Notes: generated by a model not told the origin, from the letters alone. Shown: positions 1 through 13,216, counted from the stretch's first letter. The stretch: 64,000 nucleotides of DNA from Eremophila alpestris peregrina (GCA_009792885.1 WMCF01000113.1:128825-192824), one strand, 5' to 3'. Made by a program: numbers and translations.

Positions 1-3000
1 CTGTAAGCAATTCCTACCTCAAGAAAAGGGAATCAATAGCAGTTAGACATTAAAAGCATTTCTCTAGCTTATTAACTTTGTTCTAGCAGATGCTGCAGAG
101 AGATTTCACATCACTAAGAAGGCCACTTCAAAGTAAATATAACATCATGATCTTTATTTCCCTTGTCAGACTACAGCATTTTCAAGTCTTTAGCCTCCCT
201 TTTGCTGAACCCAGGTCTGTGTGGGTTTTTTAAATTTTATTTTGAAGCACAGCCTAGTCACATCAGTCTGAAAATAGACCTTAGGGCATACTTCCATTTC
301 CCATTTCAGGATTTCCCACCCTACTGGAGCATTAGCATGAGGCCTTCTCCTATAGCACCAGATAAAGCAGAAAACAAATTATAATAGGATGACCTAAATT
401 TTTTTCTTAAATTGCTAGGAGGTGAAACAAAACAGTGTACAACAGGATCCATTTATTACAGTAATTCTAGAACACCAGTTTGGGAGTGCGTTAGTAACGG
501 ATTTTTCACTTTGAGGGTTTTTAAAGTTTCAAATTATGGTATAAAAAAGCTCTGCTTGTGCTAGCTAGCCTAGAAAAAAGCCATCCTTAGAATGCAGTGG
601 AAGCTTGATATCTAGATTGCAAGGACAGAAGAGCAAAAAGAGAAAGAGAAATCTTCTTTGTAGTTCCTCCTTTGAAACTACCATTCCTGGTTTCACCTTT
701 TATTCACAAGTGGATTAGAGTATTAAAAGAGTCTCTGTAGACATGTTAAAGGGGACTCCCACTGGAGCTCTGGTCTAATTAAGCAACTTTATGAATCATT
801 CCAGTTTGACTAACTAAAAATTATTTAAAAAAAAAAAAAATCACTTAACATATCAAACCAAGAGTTCAAGCCCCTTTGTTTTTAATAATCAAAGAACAAA
901 TGCTTGGGTTTGAGATTTATAAGCTATCACTTCATTTTATGCATGATACTCTTTATGATAATTGTTACATTCACATCAGTCCCATTTGCTCAGCCTGAAC
1001 CTGGGCTGAGAGCAGATGCCCAACAGGGTGACAACACTTCTGTCTGCAGCACTGGGGGCCAGGGAAACCCTGTGATGGTCTCTGATAAAGCACAACCTTT
1101 GTGAGTCACACAGCAAATGGTTCTCTGTGCTTTCACAGAAAGGGGAAATAGGGGCACAACCAAAGTTCCTAGATCTGGACTTGGGACAATTTGCATTGCA
1201 GGGGGGCAGCAGCCAGCTGTTCTGGGTGAGGCAGTCAGGTGAATGGGACCTGCACCTGCTTTTAGTCTTGTTTTTGCAAGGACTTACAAAACCAGACTGA
1301 CTTGCTTATCAGCAGGGCGGTCACAAGGAGAGCAATGAAAACAGACCAAAGGGTACACAGCTCTTACACAGTGTCACATATTAAAGGTGCAAACAAGAAG
1401 TCACTGAGCAGAGCTTAAATCTGCTCCCTGCTTTAGTCTCTCCTGCTACACTGAAGTATGGCCTGGGAAAAAGCTGTTCTCTCTCTAAGCTCCAGTCCTA
1501 CCCCCTTTGACTTCTCAGACTGCTACTTCAGGCCAAAGCAGAACCTGGCAAGGAATCTGTTAGGAAAACTGTGGGACAGAGCTTTGTGTATCCACAAAGC
1601 CATCCATCTCTCTCACACATCACGAGCCCCTGTCTCAGTGTCACACAGGAACTGGTGACAAAGATCAGGCTGTGGATTAAGCAAACACTCTTTTTTTTTT
1701 CTGTGATGGTATCTCAATAAGAGTACTTAAAACACTGCTGTTGATATTTTCACAGTAGAGTAAGCACTTAAGACATAAAACAGTAATGTAATTAGAGATA
1801 TGTGGAGCAGCTCTAATGCTAGATGTAAATGAATGAATGTTGGTTTAACAGATATTTCCACATTAGTTTCTATCAGCACACTCTGTGAAACTAATACATC
1901 CAAAGCCATATAGGAACAAAGCCACACTAGGATATCAAAGTTATCTTACAGAGGAAAAGAAGTATAAGATAAAGGTCATTACAGAACTGGTATGCACTGA
2001 TTTGCCTTTATCATCTGTACAAGTGTCTCCAGACGTGAAGAGGGGATAATAGAGGCTGGAAAAGAGATTGTATAGCTGGACAAAGTCAGCAGTCAGGGAA
2101 TCTAGCTATTTTTCACATTTTTTAATTTTACTTGAGGACTGAGCAGCATTTTTGCTGTGGATGTTGCTGCAAATCAGCACTTCATGCTTAAGTGGACCAC
2201 TAGCAACATATTCTCCCCTGACATCTGGGAAATAAGAAAAACCCACAACAGGGCAGGCACTGCCAGTAGAAGACATGAATGCCTTAACTGAGTTCTAATG
2301 CATGAAACTCCGCTCCAAGTGCATCCATATTTCATCCCGACATTTCTGATTCTGCAAAATCTCCAACACATTTTGAGCCACAGCCAAAACATTCAGATGA
2401 AAAACTCTTAACAACTTGTTGAGACATCAAGAAAACAAAATAGACTTTTCTTAATGAAATAGATGAATACTCAAAGAAACCCAAACCACGTTCTGGTATG
2501 CCTTTATGTTTCTTGCACTTCTGATGTGACTATAATTAAATTCTGCATATCTCAAGCTGCTGCTGGAGAATTAAGACTAATCTATAACTCTTAAAAGTTG
2601 TCATAGTTCCTCTGAAATCAATGGATGTTTTGACAATTTACACCATCTGAGGAACTGCTCTGTGTGCCTAATAAGACACACTGCTGTTTAAATTACAGTG
2701 AGGTTCATCAGGAGTCTCCACAGCTCAAGAAAAAGCTGGTTCTTCCAGGAATAATTATTTTTTGTTTCTCTTAAACTCATCATGAACTTCAGTGTCAAAA
2801 GCCATCTTTCTGTCAGTAAAGACCATAAATGTGCCTTTAGCTGAAAGAAAAGGTTCTGTGTACTGAAGTCAGTTTTGAAGCGTGGCCTTGGTGCTGTGAG
2901 GGGGTTTTTGAGAGGAGAAATAGGTAGTCCCTATTCAGTCATCAGAGCACTGAAATAACAGGTAGGGAGAATGGGAGCAGCCAGACATCAGAAACTCAAC

Positions 3001-3117
3001 ATAGGAGCAACAGAACATCAATCCAGGTATTCCAGTGAAAGATTTCAGGCAGTCTGGAAGAGTGAACCAGGGAGAAACCATACATTTGCACACTAATTTC
3101 TGATAGAATTCAGTCAC

Positions 3118-3232
3118 TCTGCATCATGTTTAGGAACATGCTTTAGTGGTAGACTTGGCAGTGCTGGGTTAATAGCTGGACTCGGTAATTTTAGAGGTCT
3201 AGGCCAACCTAAATGGTTCTAGGATTCTATGT
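3118..3232 (+). mobile_element. CR1 LINE 3' end fragment, sense
   Basis: The stretch follows the avian CR1 3' terminus in order: a 'tttagtggtagacttggcag' block, then a 'ggactcggtaattttagagg' block, then 'ccaacctaaatggttct', ending in the diagnostic GATTCTATG octamer unit near 3222-3231. It is a 5'-truncated copy of about 115 bp with only one clear terminal unit, so it is old and inactive. The match is from memory of the consensus. Confidence 0.85.
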
Positions 3233-3359
3233 TTCTAACCACAGAACTGTGGGAATTGTGTTTTCCAATCTGATGATGTGAAGTGGAACACTTTAAAACT
3301 GTGCAGACATTGGAGTGATAGGTGTGTAAGCTACAAGAAGATTTGGACAGAACACATCA

Positions 3360-3450
3360 ACACTTACTTACACCAAACCAACAAAGCACAACAACAAACA
3401 ACCGCCTAAAAAAATCCAACCAAGACCCAAAAAACCCAATCACCATCAAA
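3360..3450. repeat. A/C-rich low-complexity tract
   Basis: About 90 bp is made almost only of A and C, with short CAACAA and AAACCC-like units. A 94-codon frame crosses it, but its Asn/Gln/Thr/Pro/Lys composition simply reflects the base bias, so I do not call a gene. It lies about 130 bp after the CR1 fragment. Confidence 0.6.
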
Positions 3451-5936
3451 CCCACAGTTCCAAAACCAGGAAGTCACATTTTCCAGAAAGTTTTGGGCAA
3501 AGTCATGGTAGGTTTCATCCATAGTTTTTGTACTACCAAAATAAGTAGAATAAGCTGCTGTGATTGCCTACCTCTACAGGGAGGAAATAAACCACATGAG
3601 GATTAATAGGTACAAAATAATGTACACCACCTAATGCAAAATCTGTGCTGCAGGTTAAGAGCCAGAAAAACATATATCCTGTGGCAAGGATCTCAGCATA
3701 AGGGTGCTGCCTCATTAACACAGTATTTTATTACTAGAGTTTCCTTATTTTTTTTATTCTTTCCATCCACACTTAACTTCTGTTTCTTGCTGTCCTGTTT
3801 TCTTTCTTGCCTATTTTTCCCTCAAGCAGAGCTTGGGAATTATATCATGATCAGAAGGACATGCTTGGGTAACTTAAGTGCATTTGTGACCAAGCTGGAA
3901 AAGTTCAAATCTGTCTACTACCCAAAGGAGAGGGAAGTGAAAATTCACACTGTACTCTTTTTCTCCCAAGAGTTGGTGTGCTCTTTCTGTTACACAGAGT
4001 TGGAGCAATTCTGCCAACAGATTCCCACACTTTTCTCATGAGGGCAGACCCTGGCACAGTCATTCTCCTGATCCAGCACTTAAAATGAATCACCAGCAGA
4101 GCAAACGGCTCCGGAGGCAGCCTGAATCCACAGCCCTGTTCCTTCGTGCTGCATTCCCCAGCACAGCAGGGCTTAAGCCAAGGATTCCAGTTCAAAGAGT
4201 GACTTCAGCAGCTGAATTAAAACGCACTCTCAACAGTTTGTGCAACCACTTGGCCACTGGCCCGCCCGGGAACATCTGCAGTGGTGGCTTCCAAGGGGCA
4301 GAGGCTGCTCCCATCACATCTGGAGCAGCACAGCTGTCCCACAGCCAAACCCTCCTGCTCACAGATGCCTCTCCAGTGCTCCAAGCGCAGCCAGGAGCCA
4401 AGGATAGCAGTACAAAGAGCAACAAACAACTGGACTTTTTCTTTTCACACCATCTGATTAGCAATAGAAAGCTCCAGCAGTTTGGACAAACTGCACCAAA
4501 AGAGTTCCTTGTGTCTCTGACTCAATTTGGCTATTTTAGTTTACAGCCTGACTGAAGCTCTGACATTCACACAGGATGCAAGGAGCCACCTGCTCACCAC
4601 CCAGTTGCAGTGGGATCCCCACACCCAACATTCACAGCAGTCTTTGGAAAACAGATCCCAAATCCAGAGCTGGGCCATAGGTGCAAGGCATTTTTAAAAG
4701 ATCTCCCAGCAAGTGCTTTGTAATTAGAAATTGCAGGAAATTACTCAGACATAGTTTGAATTTTAATTTTCCCTCAGTTTCTAATTTAGCCAGAAGGAAT
4801 CAATTAGTCCCCAGTTCAGAATCTCTACCATCTTTAAAACTTGGATATTCACAGAGAACAAGCAGCTCTTCATGTAGAAGGTCCCAGCTGAAGAATGTAA
4901 ATGGTGAACTGCATGGAACAACATTTATTTACGCTGTTTTGGAAATACCAAAGGTTGAGCTGACCCTCCTATGATTCAAATCTGAGTTTACAGCGTCATT
5001 CATCATCTCAGAATGGGTTTGTCCCAGTCTCCTTGAACAAAACTATTTTCTCCTCGCATTTGCTGCACAGAATTGGCTGAATTTCAATTCCAGGGTGTAT
5101 TGTGCAAAGAACAGTTTTGGAGTGAAAGATGTCAAGCTGGCAAAAATTGAAAATTAGATTGGAATAAAATCTAATTCTTTTAATATAGAAAGTGTTTAGT
5201 TTTGCCGCTGTAATATAATTTGAAGTCACATAGCAATCATGTTTCTTGGCTGTGGAGGTAGGTTTCGACTCTAGCTGGATGAAATAAAGGATTTTAATAA
5301 GAAATTATGCAACAAATAGGTGGAACTTGTGTCACATACAGCAAGAAAACACTTTTCACCTCCAAGCACCGAATATTTGCTGGTGCCAGGGAGATCAAGT
5401 TACAGACTTGCTGAGTGACCCCTGCTTGATTTTGGTCATGCACTTAAACCCACATTTACTGTACAGGTGATCTTATCTTAGGGTGACCTAACAAGACTAG
5501 GAACCAAAAAGTCTTCCAGTGCTGGGGTTTTATTAAGCTTCTTTTAGCACCTCGAGATGGTGAGGGGTGATGGAGGGACACTGGGAGCACAAGCATCCTC
5601 CTGTCAGAAAAACGATTCTTTCAACTTTTCCTTTCTCCCAGGCGTTCCGCTGCAGACTCCAGGTGTAAGAGCGGGAGCTGGAAGCGGCGCTCCCCTCCCG
5701 CATTTTGGGCGGGCAGGAGGGGAGGTGGTCCAGCCGCACAATGACAGATTATGCAGATCCTCGCGGAGCACGGAATCCATCAGGGCGGTGGGAGAGGGAT
5801 GCAGCTCATCTCCGAACCGGCCTCCGCCGTGGCGTCCTCGCGAAGCATCCCCCCCCCTCGGCCGGAATGACATCAGAGCAGCTCCGAGTCCTTGAAAGTC
5901 TGCGGGTTGATTAGCGGCAGGAATCGGCCGCTCCTG

Positions 5937-5943
5937 CCAATCA
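5937..5943 (+). promoter_or_regulatory. CCAAT box candidate
   Basis: CCAATCA lies inside the CpG-rich region. It is about 300 bp before the TATA-predicted start, which is farther than usual for NF-Y. It may serve an additional upstream initiation site inside the island, or it may be chance. Confidence 0.35.
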
Positions 5944-6215
5944 CAGCCCTGCCAAGCCGCCTCGCTACTCCTGGAGATCGGCGGGAGACGGAGGCTGACT
6001 CCGGCACACGGGAACGGGAGCGCGGCGCCGGCGGCAGGACCGCGAGCAGCTGCTCCTCGGGTGATTCAAGAGTTCTCGCAATCTTCCCGCTGGAGCCTGG
6101 CGGCTCCCCGGCGTAATCCCCGTGTCCGAGAAGGAAGCAGCATTTTGAACGGTGTGCTGAGCAGAGGTTTGAATCATTCCAGCTGGCTGCTCGCTCTGAA
6201 AAAGGACAGGCTGGG

Positions 6216-6221
6216 TATAAA
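6216..6221 (+). promoter_or_regulatory. TATA box, TATAAAGG context
   Basis: A consensus TATAAA followed by GG sits at the downstream shoulder of the CpG-rich region. About 30 bp later, near 6246-6250, 'ttcagtg' resembles an initiator. Exon 1 follows and ends in a good donor. The start site is inferred from spacing only. Confidence 0.6.
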
Positions 6222-6284
6222 GGAGATGTGACTGTGCCGGTAGAGTTCAGTGACTGGGGCTGGAGCAAGAGGAGCCTCCCTGCG

Positions 6285-6326
6285 ATGCCGCTCAGACAGC
6301 TGCTGGCAACTGAAAACTCTCCCTAG
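6285..6326 (+). promoter_or_regulatory. Upstream ORF 1 in leader
   Basis: ATG at 6285 opens a 13-codon frame ending in TAG at 6324-6326, wholly within predicted exon 1. It would be the first ATG met by ribosomes if transcription starts near 6246. The -3 base is T, a weak initiation context, so leaky scanning is likely. Confidence 0.5.
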
Positions 6327-6362
6327 TTTACCTGGAGCCGCGTGAAGAGCTTTGAATAGCAG

Positions 6363-6404
6363 ATGTCTCTCTGCTGCACGCGAGGAAGAGAAATTCTTCT
6401 CTAG
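6363..6404 (+). promoter_or_regulatory. Upstream ORF 2 in leader, ends at splice junction
   Basis: ATG at 6363 opens a second 13-codon frame. Its TAG occupies 6402-6404, the last three bases of exon 1, immediately before the GTAAGC donor. The frame therefore closes regardless of which exon is joined next. Confidence 0.5.
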
Positions 6405-8038
6405 GTAAGCTATTGCTCAGCTTCTCAACCTCTACTTCTGGGTGTATATTTATACAACCACACGGACAGTGCCTATACTCAGAGCAGGTATAAATATCCA
6501 GAGTGTGTCAAATGATCTGCCTGGAACCCATGCATAGTAAGTGCTTCCGAAAGCTGCCTAGAGCCTGGCATTCCAAGGATGATTTGGAAGTTTGAGATAG
6601 TCTTAGCCACGTTTGCATGCAAGTGCCCCTGATGTTGAAGGATGATGTTTCTGAGGGCAACAGCTGTCTGCCTAAATATATGAAAGACCTCAGAAAGGAG
6701 AGCATGGGAAGTTACGTGAGGGGGAAAGAGGATGCAGTTGCTTCTTTAGTCTACTCCACATCCTTTGCTTTTATTTGCTACCATCTAGCAAAGTTCAGCA
6801 GAACTACTGTACTAAAATGACATGGCAGAAGCTTTCCATGGAGATATATTAAATATGCATTAAAGTAAGAGTAACTGTACTGTGAGTAAGACAAAACCTA
6901 CAGATCTGCTCTCTTCCAGCAGTTTGATAGCAAATATCTGTTAGCAACATTTTTTGTTTCTTAGGCAGCATGATCATTTTTAGAGGGGAAGGAAGGCTTG
7001 TTAGGGGTAGTAAGAGGTAAACTGAAGAAATCAGTGAGAGCTCTTCAGATCCTACAGAGCTCGAGTCCAGCAGCAGCCCAGTGTTTTTATCCTGCAGCTG
7101 GCACACGAGCTCCAAGTCACTGCTGCTGGGAAGGAGCACTCACAGAAAAATGCTTAGAGGTGAAGAAGTCTCTTCCTACAAGCACTGCACTGCTGTAACC
7201 ACATGCACCTATGAAATCCCACACTCATTAAGTTCTCTTTTCAACAGGGAATTTACCAGGTTATTTTTTACTAACTTCTGCAGCTCTCATTCACATTACT
7301 TGAGCCTCCCTTCATCGCTCCATGTGAATAAATGCTGCAGAACCTGCCCTACCCCTTGTAGCAGGTTACTCTACCTTTCCTAGCTTTGAATGCTCTCAGA
7401 GAAGAAGAGAAAAAGAGAAATAACTCATTTTCACCCCGTTTCCTCAGTAGTTTCAATCATGATCCTCCTGCCGTCAATGTTCAGCCTCTGCAAGGACAGC
7501 ATTCCTTGTTCATAAGGTTTCAATAGTTGGCAAGGTTTGCAGGTGCTCCCTGTCTTGCCCCATCCTGTCTGTACCCTTGCCCCGTGCACCTTCTCCCCTC
7601 CACCACGCTGCACTGTCTGCCTTGCTTTTGGAAATGCTGCTCTAAAGGAGGGGCTGGGGGCGGGGTGTCAACTGCCAAGTCGCATTTAAGTAAGAAAATT
7701 CTTGGCTGAGTTTTCTCCTGAATCTCAGCAATCAGATACTATGATCTGCTCAATTGGGTTAGATGCTCCTAATGACATTGCTCTGAGCACAAGTTTAAGA
7801 CTGTCTATTAGGTTTTGTGCTATTTCCCCAGAACATGGCCCTTTTTTCTGATTCCTAATAGACGCCTAATGTCTGAAAGCCTCAGAATTGAAAGCAGGAG
7901 TACCTTAATGTCTTGTTGACACCACTCTCTTCTGCAAGGCTGGGGAAATGCTCCTCTAACTTGCATTTTATCAGAGTAAATCAAATTCAAAGGGTTACAT
8001 TTAAGCAGAGAGCAGGATGCTTCAGGGACTGACCACTT

Positions 8039-8062
8039 GCACACACACACGCCCCCACCCAC
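8039..8062. repeat. Short AC microsatellite
   Basis: A brief run of AC units turns into C-rich 'gcccccacccac'. It is too short to suggest any function. Confidence 0.6.
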
Positions 8063-8682
8063 ATATAAATCCTTTTCAGCCTGAACACCCTGTTAACTCA
8101 CACTATCAAGTTCTGGAAGTCCTATTAAAACTTTATGGGTGTTTAGAGGCTGTGATATCTGCTGTATCACTCTTTGTAATGGCCATGATCAGACTTAGCA
8201 CCATGCAGGAAGCACGAGCTGCTCTAGAGTTCAACTATGATATTCACTATGAGGAAGATAAAAAATATGCTAATATAAAGATGGGGTTTTTTTAAGGTCG
8301 CAGTACAGGAATTATCCCAGCAGTATAATGAGGTACTTGAAGGAAAATGTGGCCATATATTGCAAACCCATGGCAATACTGAGCAAAAAAACGCTGATGA
8401 GTTACTATTAGTTCTGACTACGAGTTCTCAGTTAGATAAACAAAAAAATTGCATTTAACTCTATGTCCCCAGAAAATTCATCACTTTTCCACAAGCAGTA
8501 AAGGAAACCATATAATGAACTTCAAAAAAAAAAAAGTATAATTCCTGTTCCTAATCATTCTGATTTAGCCCACAAACAATTTTGTTTTGATTGCCTCCAT
8601 GACATAGGGCTGGCTGAACTTCAGCTGCATGTATACACTGCTGTTTGTTTCCATCAAGTGTTTGCCTTGCAAGGCTTCCATA

Positions 8683-8748
8683 ACCACAGAATCTAAGAAA
8701 GGTTTGGGCTGGGAGAGACCTTAAAAAGTACCTAATTCCAACCCCCTT
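8683..8748 (-). mobile_element. CR1 LINE 3' end fragment, antisense
   Basis: The + strand shows 'ccacagaatc', then 'ggtttgggctgggagagacc', then 'ttaaaaagtacctaattcc' and 'aaccccc'. This is the reverse complement of the well-known avian CR1 3' terminus. Only about 65 bp remain; homology fades after the CCCCC block, so it is a heavily 5'-truncated copy on the minus strand. Confidence 0.88.
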
Positions 8749-11700
8749 TCTGCAGCTTCATAGGTGTATCCAAGAAGCTGCTTTCCCAAAACTGGCTATT
8801 CTGAACAAAGCAGCCCCTGGGCTAGGAGCAGCAAGGCATTGCAAGCTGGGGCCGGCATGGCTGAAGGCAAGGCTGACTTGGAACTGTGCAGAAAGCTGCA
8901 CTTGGCCCAGCCTGGGGAGTCATTTCAGGAACAGGGCATCGAGCTTAGGGTGAGCTGAGGGCTCTTCACACTTCCCAAGGTGAGGGGAGCCTGGGTTGAA
9001 ACCATGTGCAAGTGTTAAATAGGACAGTGTAAGGCAGCAGTTTATCAGATCCCTTGTTCTCAGGCCTGGGATGCAGTTGAGGACCATTAGAGCAGGTGGA
9101 AGGGCTGGACTCTTAGGGAGAAGAAGGGTCTGTGTTGGAAATTGGGTGGAATGTCAAAAAGTCTTGTCTCCCATTTTAAGATAGGCTGAAGAATGCACAG
9201 GTCACAGCAACAGGTCCCTTTTTCCCATTGAGATGTTAAAGCAATGCCCCTCATGAAGGTAAGCCACCCAGAAGAGTGCTAGACAGAACGTCAGTATCAA
9301 TTCTCTATCCACATCAAGATTTCAATTAAAAAAACTGAGCTATTAAAAGCACCGGGTGCTGGAAGAAAATTAAAATCATGCACGTCAATCCCAAACATTT
9401 ATTACAACTACTGTCAGGAATAATTACAATGGAATCAGAATTCCTACTGAAATTAACAGTTGCTATAGAAAAATAATAATATTTTACCTAAGCAGCAATG
9501 CCACCAGGATTACATGGCAACAGCACACCAGTGTAGAGACCATGTCAGTATTTGATGAGGAAAACACATTGGCACCAGAACTCATGGATGGCCATTTAAA
9601 CTCAATTCTGAAAGGAACAGAGAAGTACTTAAACCTATTTCCTTCACTCTGGCAACAGAAGGGGTCACAACTGCTCTCCCCAAGTGGAGGCAAAGGGAGA
9701 AAATGAATCCTCCCTCCTCTGCAAGAGCCAAAGCAAATACAGAAGTAGAAGCCAGGGTAGGTTGGGCTTCCCCCATGAGGAAGGAAGCAAAAAGGAAGGG
9801 ATTCTCTCTTTTTCCTTGGATGCTGGTGACATAAGAACTGTCCTTGGCTTACTTAGCCTGGCCAAGGGAGATCAGGCTGACACCCCCACAGCTACAGACT
9901 CTTACTAATGGCAGTGTTTTCATCTCCCATATGTAAATATCATTACCAGGCACAAACAGCAGAGAGAATAATGCGGACAGGCTCTTCCCTGAGCTGAGCT
10001 CTGCACGAAACTTCACCTCCTGAAGGATTATCCACAGCTGCATATTCCAGCCTGCACTCTGCCAGGCTCCACTGAAAGGATTGCATTTAGCTTTTAGTGT
10101 ATAAATAAGTGTTCTGATAAATAATTAATAGTGGCTGCTGGCCGTAAAAGAGGCGGCTGTTTGGAAAGTTAAAACAGTCTGTCATGAAATATGCACCCAC
10201 CTCCTCTGTGCTCTACTTTCAGGGGCTGCTTTAGCCAACATCTTGTCCTTTTCCATGGGACCATATTGTGCAAGGAGGAGGCCAGAGCTCAAGTTCCAGA
10301 CCCTCAGGGTATTCCTGAATTTATTCTCTCTCACTGGGATACAGATCACCTCCTAACACACCAGAGGGGAGGGCAGGTGGTCAGCAATTCACAGAGAAAT
10401 TTTTGGAAATGAGAGGAAGGTGCGCTGTTCTAGGCTTCTGGGTAAGATACAGAAATTAGACTTAATGATCACATTTGATTTTAAAGCCCTCATAGCTTCT
10501 TGGGGTTTTTAAATTTAAACAAACAAAAAAAGCAGGGCCCTCTCCCTTGATATTTTGCTAGACTACCTGCACTCTACCCACCTAAATAGCTGGTATAACT
10601 ATAGGGCATTTGTCATCATTACTACTCTGTAGAGTGTATTTGGGGTGCAATTTTATTTAGGGCATGACTATTCTACCCCCATACAGTCCTGCTGTTTAGG
10701 GTGGAACTGTGCCTCAGAACCCTGGTGAATAATCACCTGCAGAAGGGCATGGTGCTAATATTTGTACCTCAAAAATCACAGTTAAAGATAAATGGAATTC
10801 TGTGATATGCAGTGTCCACATGGCAAGCAAAGTGAGCCACGCATGGCTCGAAACAGGTTCCCATCAGACACTCTCCATCAGCCTTGGTGCAAGCTCTGCG
10901 TGCCTGAATCCATCACAGGCAATCATCCTGCATCCTCAGATTTTTAACTGAAGGACCTCCTAAAATGCTTTCTCCTCCACAGAAAAATATTTGTCTTCAG
11001 GCAGGCAATAAAGTCTCTATGTCTAAGTCACCTAAAACTGAGCTTTATGGATTACAAGGTATTATGTGATGAGACATCATTTTGAAAGCCCCTTCTGTAA
11101 CCCAGAAAGCCAGGCTCGATTTCCTTGTCCGCTACACATCTTGGAGATTCTTATTGAAAATTAAGTAGTTATGCACTGAGCCCCCAGGAGAGGACAGGAT
11201 TGTAAAGGCAATTCCAGCCTGATTCAGGGGCTGTATGTTCAGAAAGACTGACAACCATTTGGATTTTTTTCTTTATGCCACACTCACCCCCCTTCAACAA
11301 TAAGTTAATGCCTCAGTAGTTCAATAAACAGAGATTTTTCACGAAAGCAAGAGGTTAATCAAAGCCTCTCTATTCCATCACAGAGCTCTAATGGTATTAG
11401 TTCTGGTTCCAGTCTCTGAGCTCAGCGTGACTCAACAAAAAAAATCTCTTGAATTCCCAAGCAGGACCCTTATCCTACTAGTGGCATTTCCAAATTGAAC
11501 TTTATCTAGACAAAACAAAGAATGGATCTTTCAAAAGGAAACATTTGTTTATATTTTGAACCAAGAGCAAAACAGTATCTATAGGTCACAGATGACACAC
11601 CAGAAATCTCTAAAGAGATCTTTCATTTGGCTGACAAAGTGGCTTCTCTCAGAGAAACCCCATAAAGCAGTGGCAGCAATGAACACGAAGGAATTTAACC

Positions 11701-13216
11701 AAGCTACAAAGACAAAGAAGAAAAAGGAAGCAAGCACAGCAAACACATTTGCCTGCAGATGAAAGTATGGATTTTGTGCTGGCTTTCCCAAAAGTACACT
11801 TGGCAATATCCATGTTACATACATCTGAACCAAACATAAATCATCATAGAGCATTTTACAGCTAATGCCCATGTAAAGGTAGAAAAGACTAGTATTCCCT
11901 CAACAAAGACAGGAAAAATGAAATACTGAAAAAAAATCTGTGGCCTCCAGAGGGCAAAACATGATGGTGGCAGAGACAGAAATCAAAGGTTCTACTCCCT
12001 GCCTTATCTTCTCACCACAAAGCATTTTTTCTCTTGATAGGCAAACAGCATCCCTCCAGTCATTGCAAGGCAAGAATTAGAATTTGTGTAAATAATCTTG
12101 CATAAAACTTCCTCTGAGTGTCTTGTCTGCAATACTTAAGTAGATTAAAAGGAAAGTGTCTTGGATATTGTAGTATTTTTGTTACATGACCAGATTTCTC
12201 TGTCTAGATTAGTTTTACTGACAACAGTCACATGTGCAGCTCTAAGTGGTCCCCACAAAAACCTCATCTTGCCTGTAAAGAACTGGTACTAAGACTCAAA
12301 ATTTTCTTGAAGGACTGTCTAGAACTTAGTCTAGAACTAAGACTAGGATGAGTCAAGAGAGATATTATAAACTTAAGCTCCTGCTCCAGAAGTGCCATGC
12401 AATAAAAGCAGTGGTAAATGCAAGTATTTATGAGCAAGGTGGAAGTGGCTGAATTTTCCCCTTAAGAAGCTGTTTGGAAGTCCAAGAAGCACACACACAA
12501 AGGAAGAGGAGATACACAGGGGGGGGTCACCCTGGCTTCATTTACTCCCCTTTCTTCATTTTGCTTGAAAGCCCCTACTTGCCAAGTTGTCAGCAGCACT
12601 TGGTGGATTGGATGATGCTGCAGCCTGCACATCTGCTCTTGATCAGAGAGTGGTAGGACCAAACTCTGTAATCCCCCTGTTTTTATACCAAATCCTCCCA
12701 ATGGTACAAAACCCCTCAGCCAGTGAGGACAAAAGATGGGGAAGGGGAACTACAGCAGAAATTCCTTCAAGAATAAATAAAGGCAACCTGTTATAATGAG
12801 AACTGATGCATACAGAGCTTGGAAACTGTGTCTGACTGGCTGGGACCAGGAATAAACATCTCTAGCTTTCATGTGGCAAACATGCTGTACTAAAGATCTA
12901 AGTACAAAGTCTTTGTTATCTGGGTTTCAATTGACTTCCTCTGCAGTAGCAATAGATCTTGACTATGTGACAGCAGTAGTCCCTCTGAAATAAGTTAGTG
13001 GCCTCCTTTTAATTCCTAGCACAGATGTGACCACATCTGACTTGCTCACAAATAGTCCCTCTGACAGGATACTGACACCACAAAACATGTTATTCAGGGA
13101 AATACATTGGCATTGGTATAAGAGTGGACACATTTTAATTATCTCACATGGTGGCAAACATTTTCAGCTCCCAGAAAAGCAATAGGACAACAGAAAGCGT
13201 GGGAAACAATTAACTA

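Larger units (their letters stand above)
1..5640. other. Upstream intergenic DNA
   Basis: I see no gene here. Open frames are short (under about 160 codons), start mostly at non-ATG codons, overlap one another on both strands and carry no motif I recognise. The stretch is AT-rich and CpG-poor until about 5550. It contains one CR1 fragment (3118-3232) and an A/C-rich simple tract (about 3360-3450), both listed separately. In mammals the region 5' of NDST4 is gene-poor, which would agree, but that is background knowledge and not shown by this sequence. Confidence 0.7.
5641..6385. promoter_or_regulatory. CpG-rich promoter region of the NDST gene
   Basis: CpG dinucleotides become frequent from the 'ggcgttccgc' block at 5641 and stay frequent to about 6130, thinning into exon 1. 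The flanking DNA is nearly CpG-free. It lies directly before a TATA box (6216) and an exon-1 donor (6405), so the simplest reading is the main promoter of the NDST unit. It includes a CCAAT box at 5937. Frames of 90-130 codons on both strands here are products of high GC and are not called as genes. Confidence 0.75.
6246..6404 (+). other. NDST4: NDST4 exon 1, non-coding (5' end estimated)
   Basis: The 3' boundary is well supported: 'ctctag' is followed by GTAAGC at 6405, a near-consensus donor. The 5' end is estimated from the TATA box and could lie upstream in the CpG island. No in-frame coding link to exon 2 exists, because the main ATG lies 257 bases into exon 2 and is preceded in frame by a TAG. 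The exon carries two short upstream ORFs. That it belongs to the NDST gene is inferred from strand, order and the absence of any other gene between it and 19449. Confidence 0.6.

Noticed and set aside
4085..4555. 156-codon plus-strand frame upstream of the gene
   Set aside because: Three minus-strand frames overlap it, its composition is Ser/Gln/Leu without motifs, and it has no splice or promoter context.
5604..6268. Overlapping frames of 89-131 codons on both strands at the CpG-rich promoter
   Set aside because: High GC lowers stop frequency; the frames overlap each other on both strands and show no domain or plausible start.
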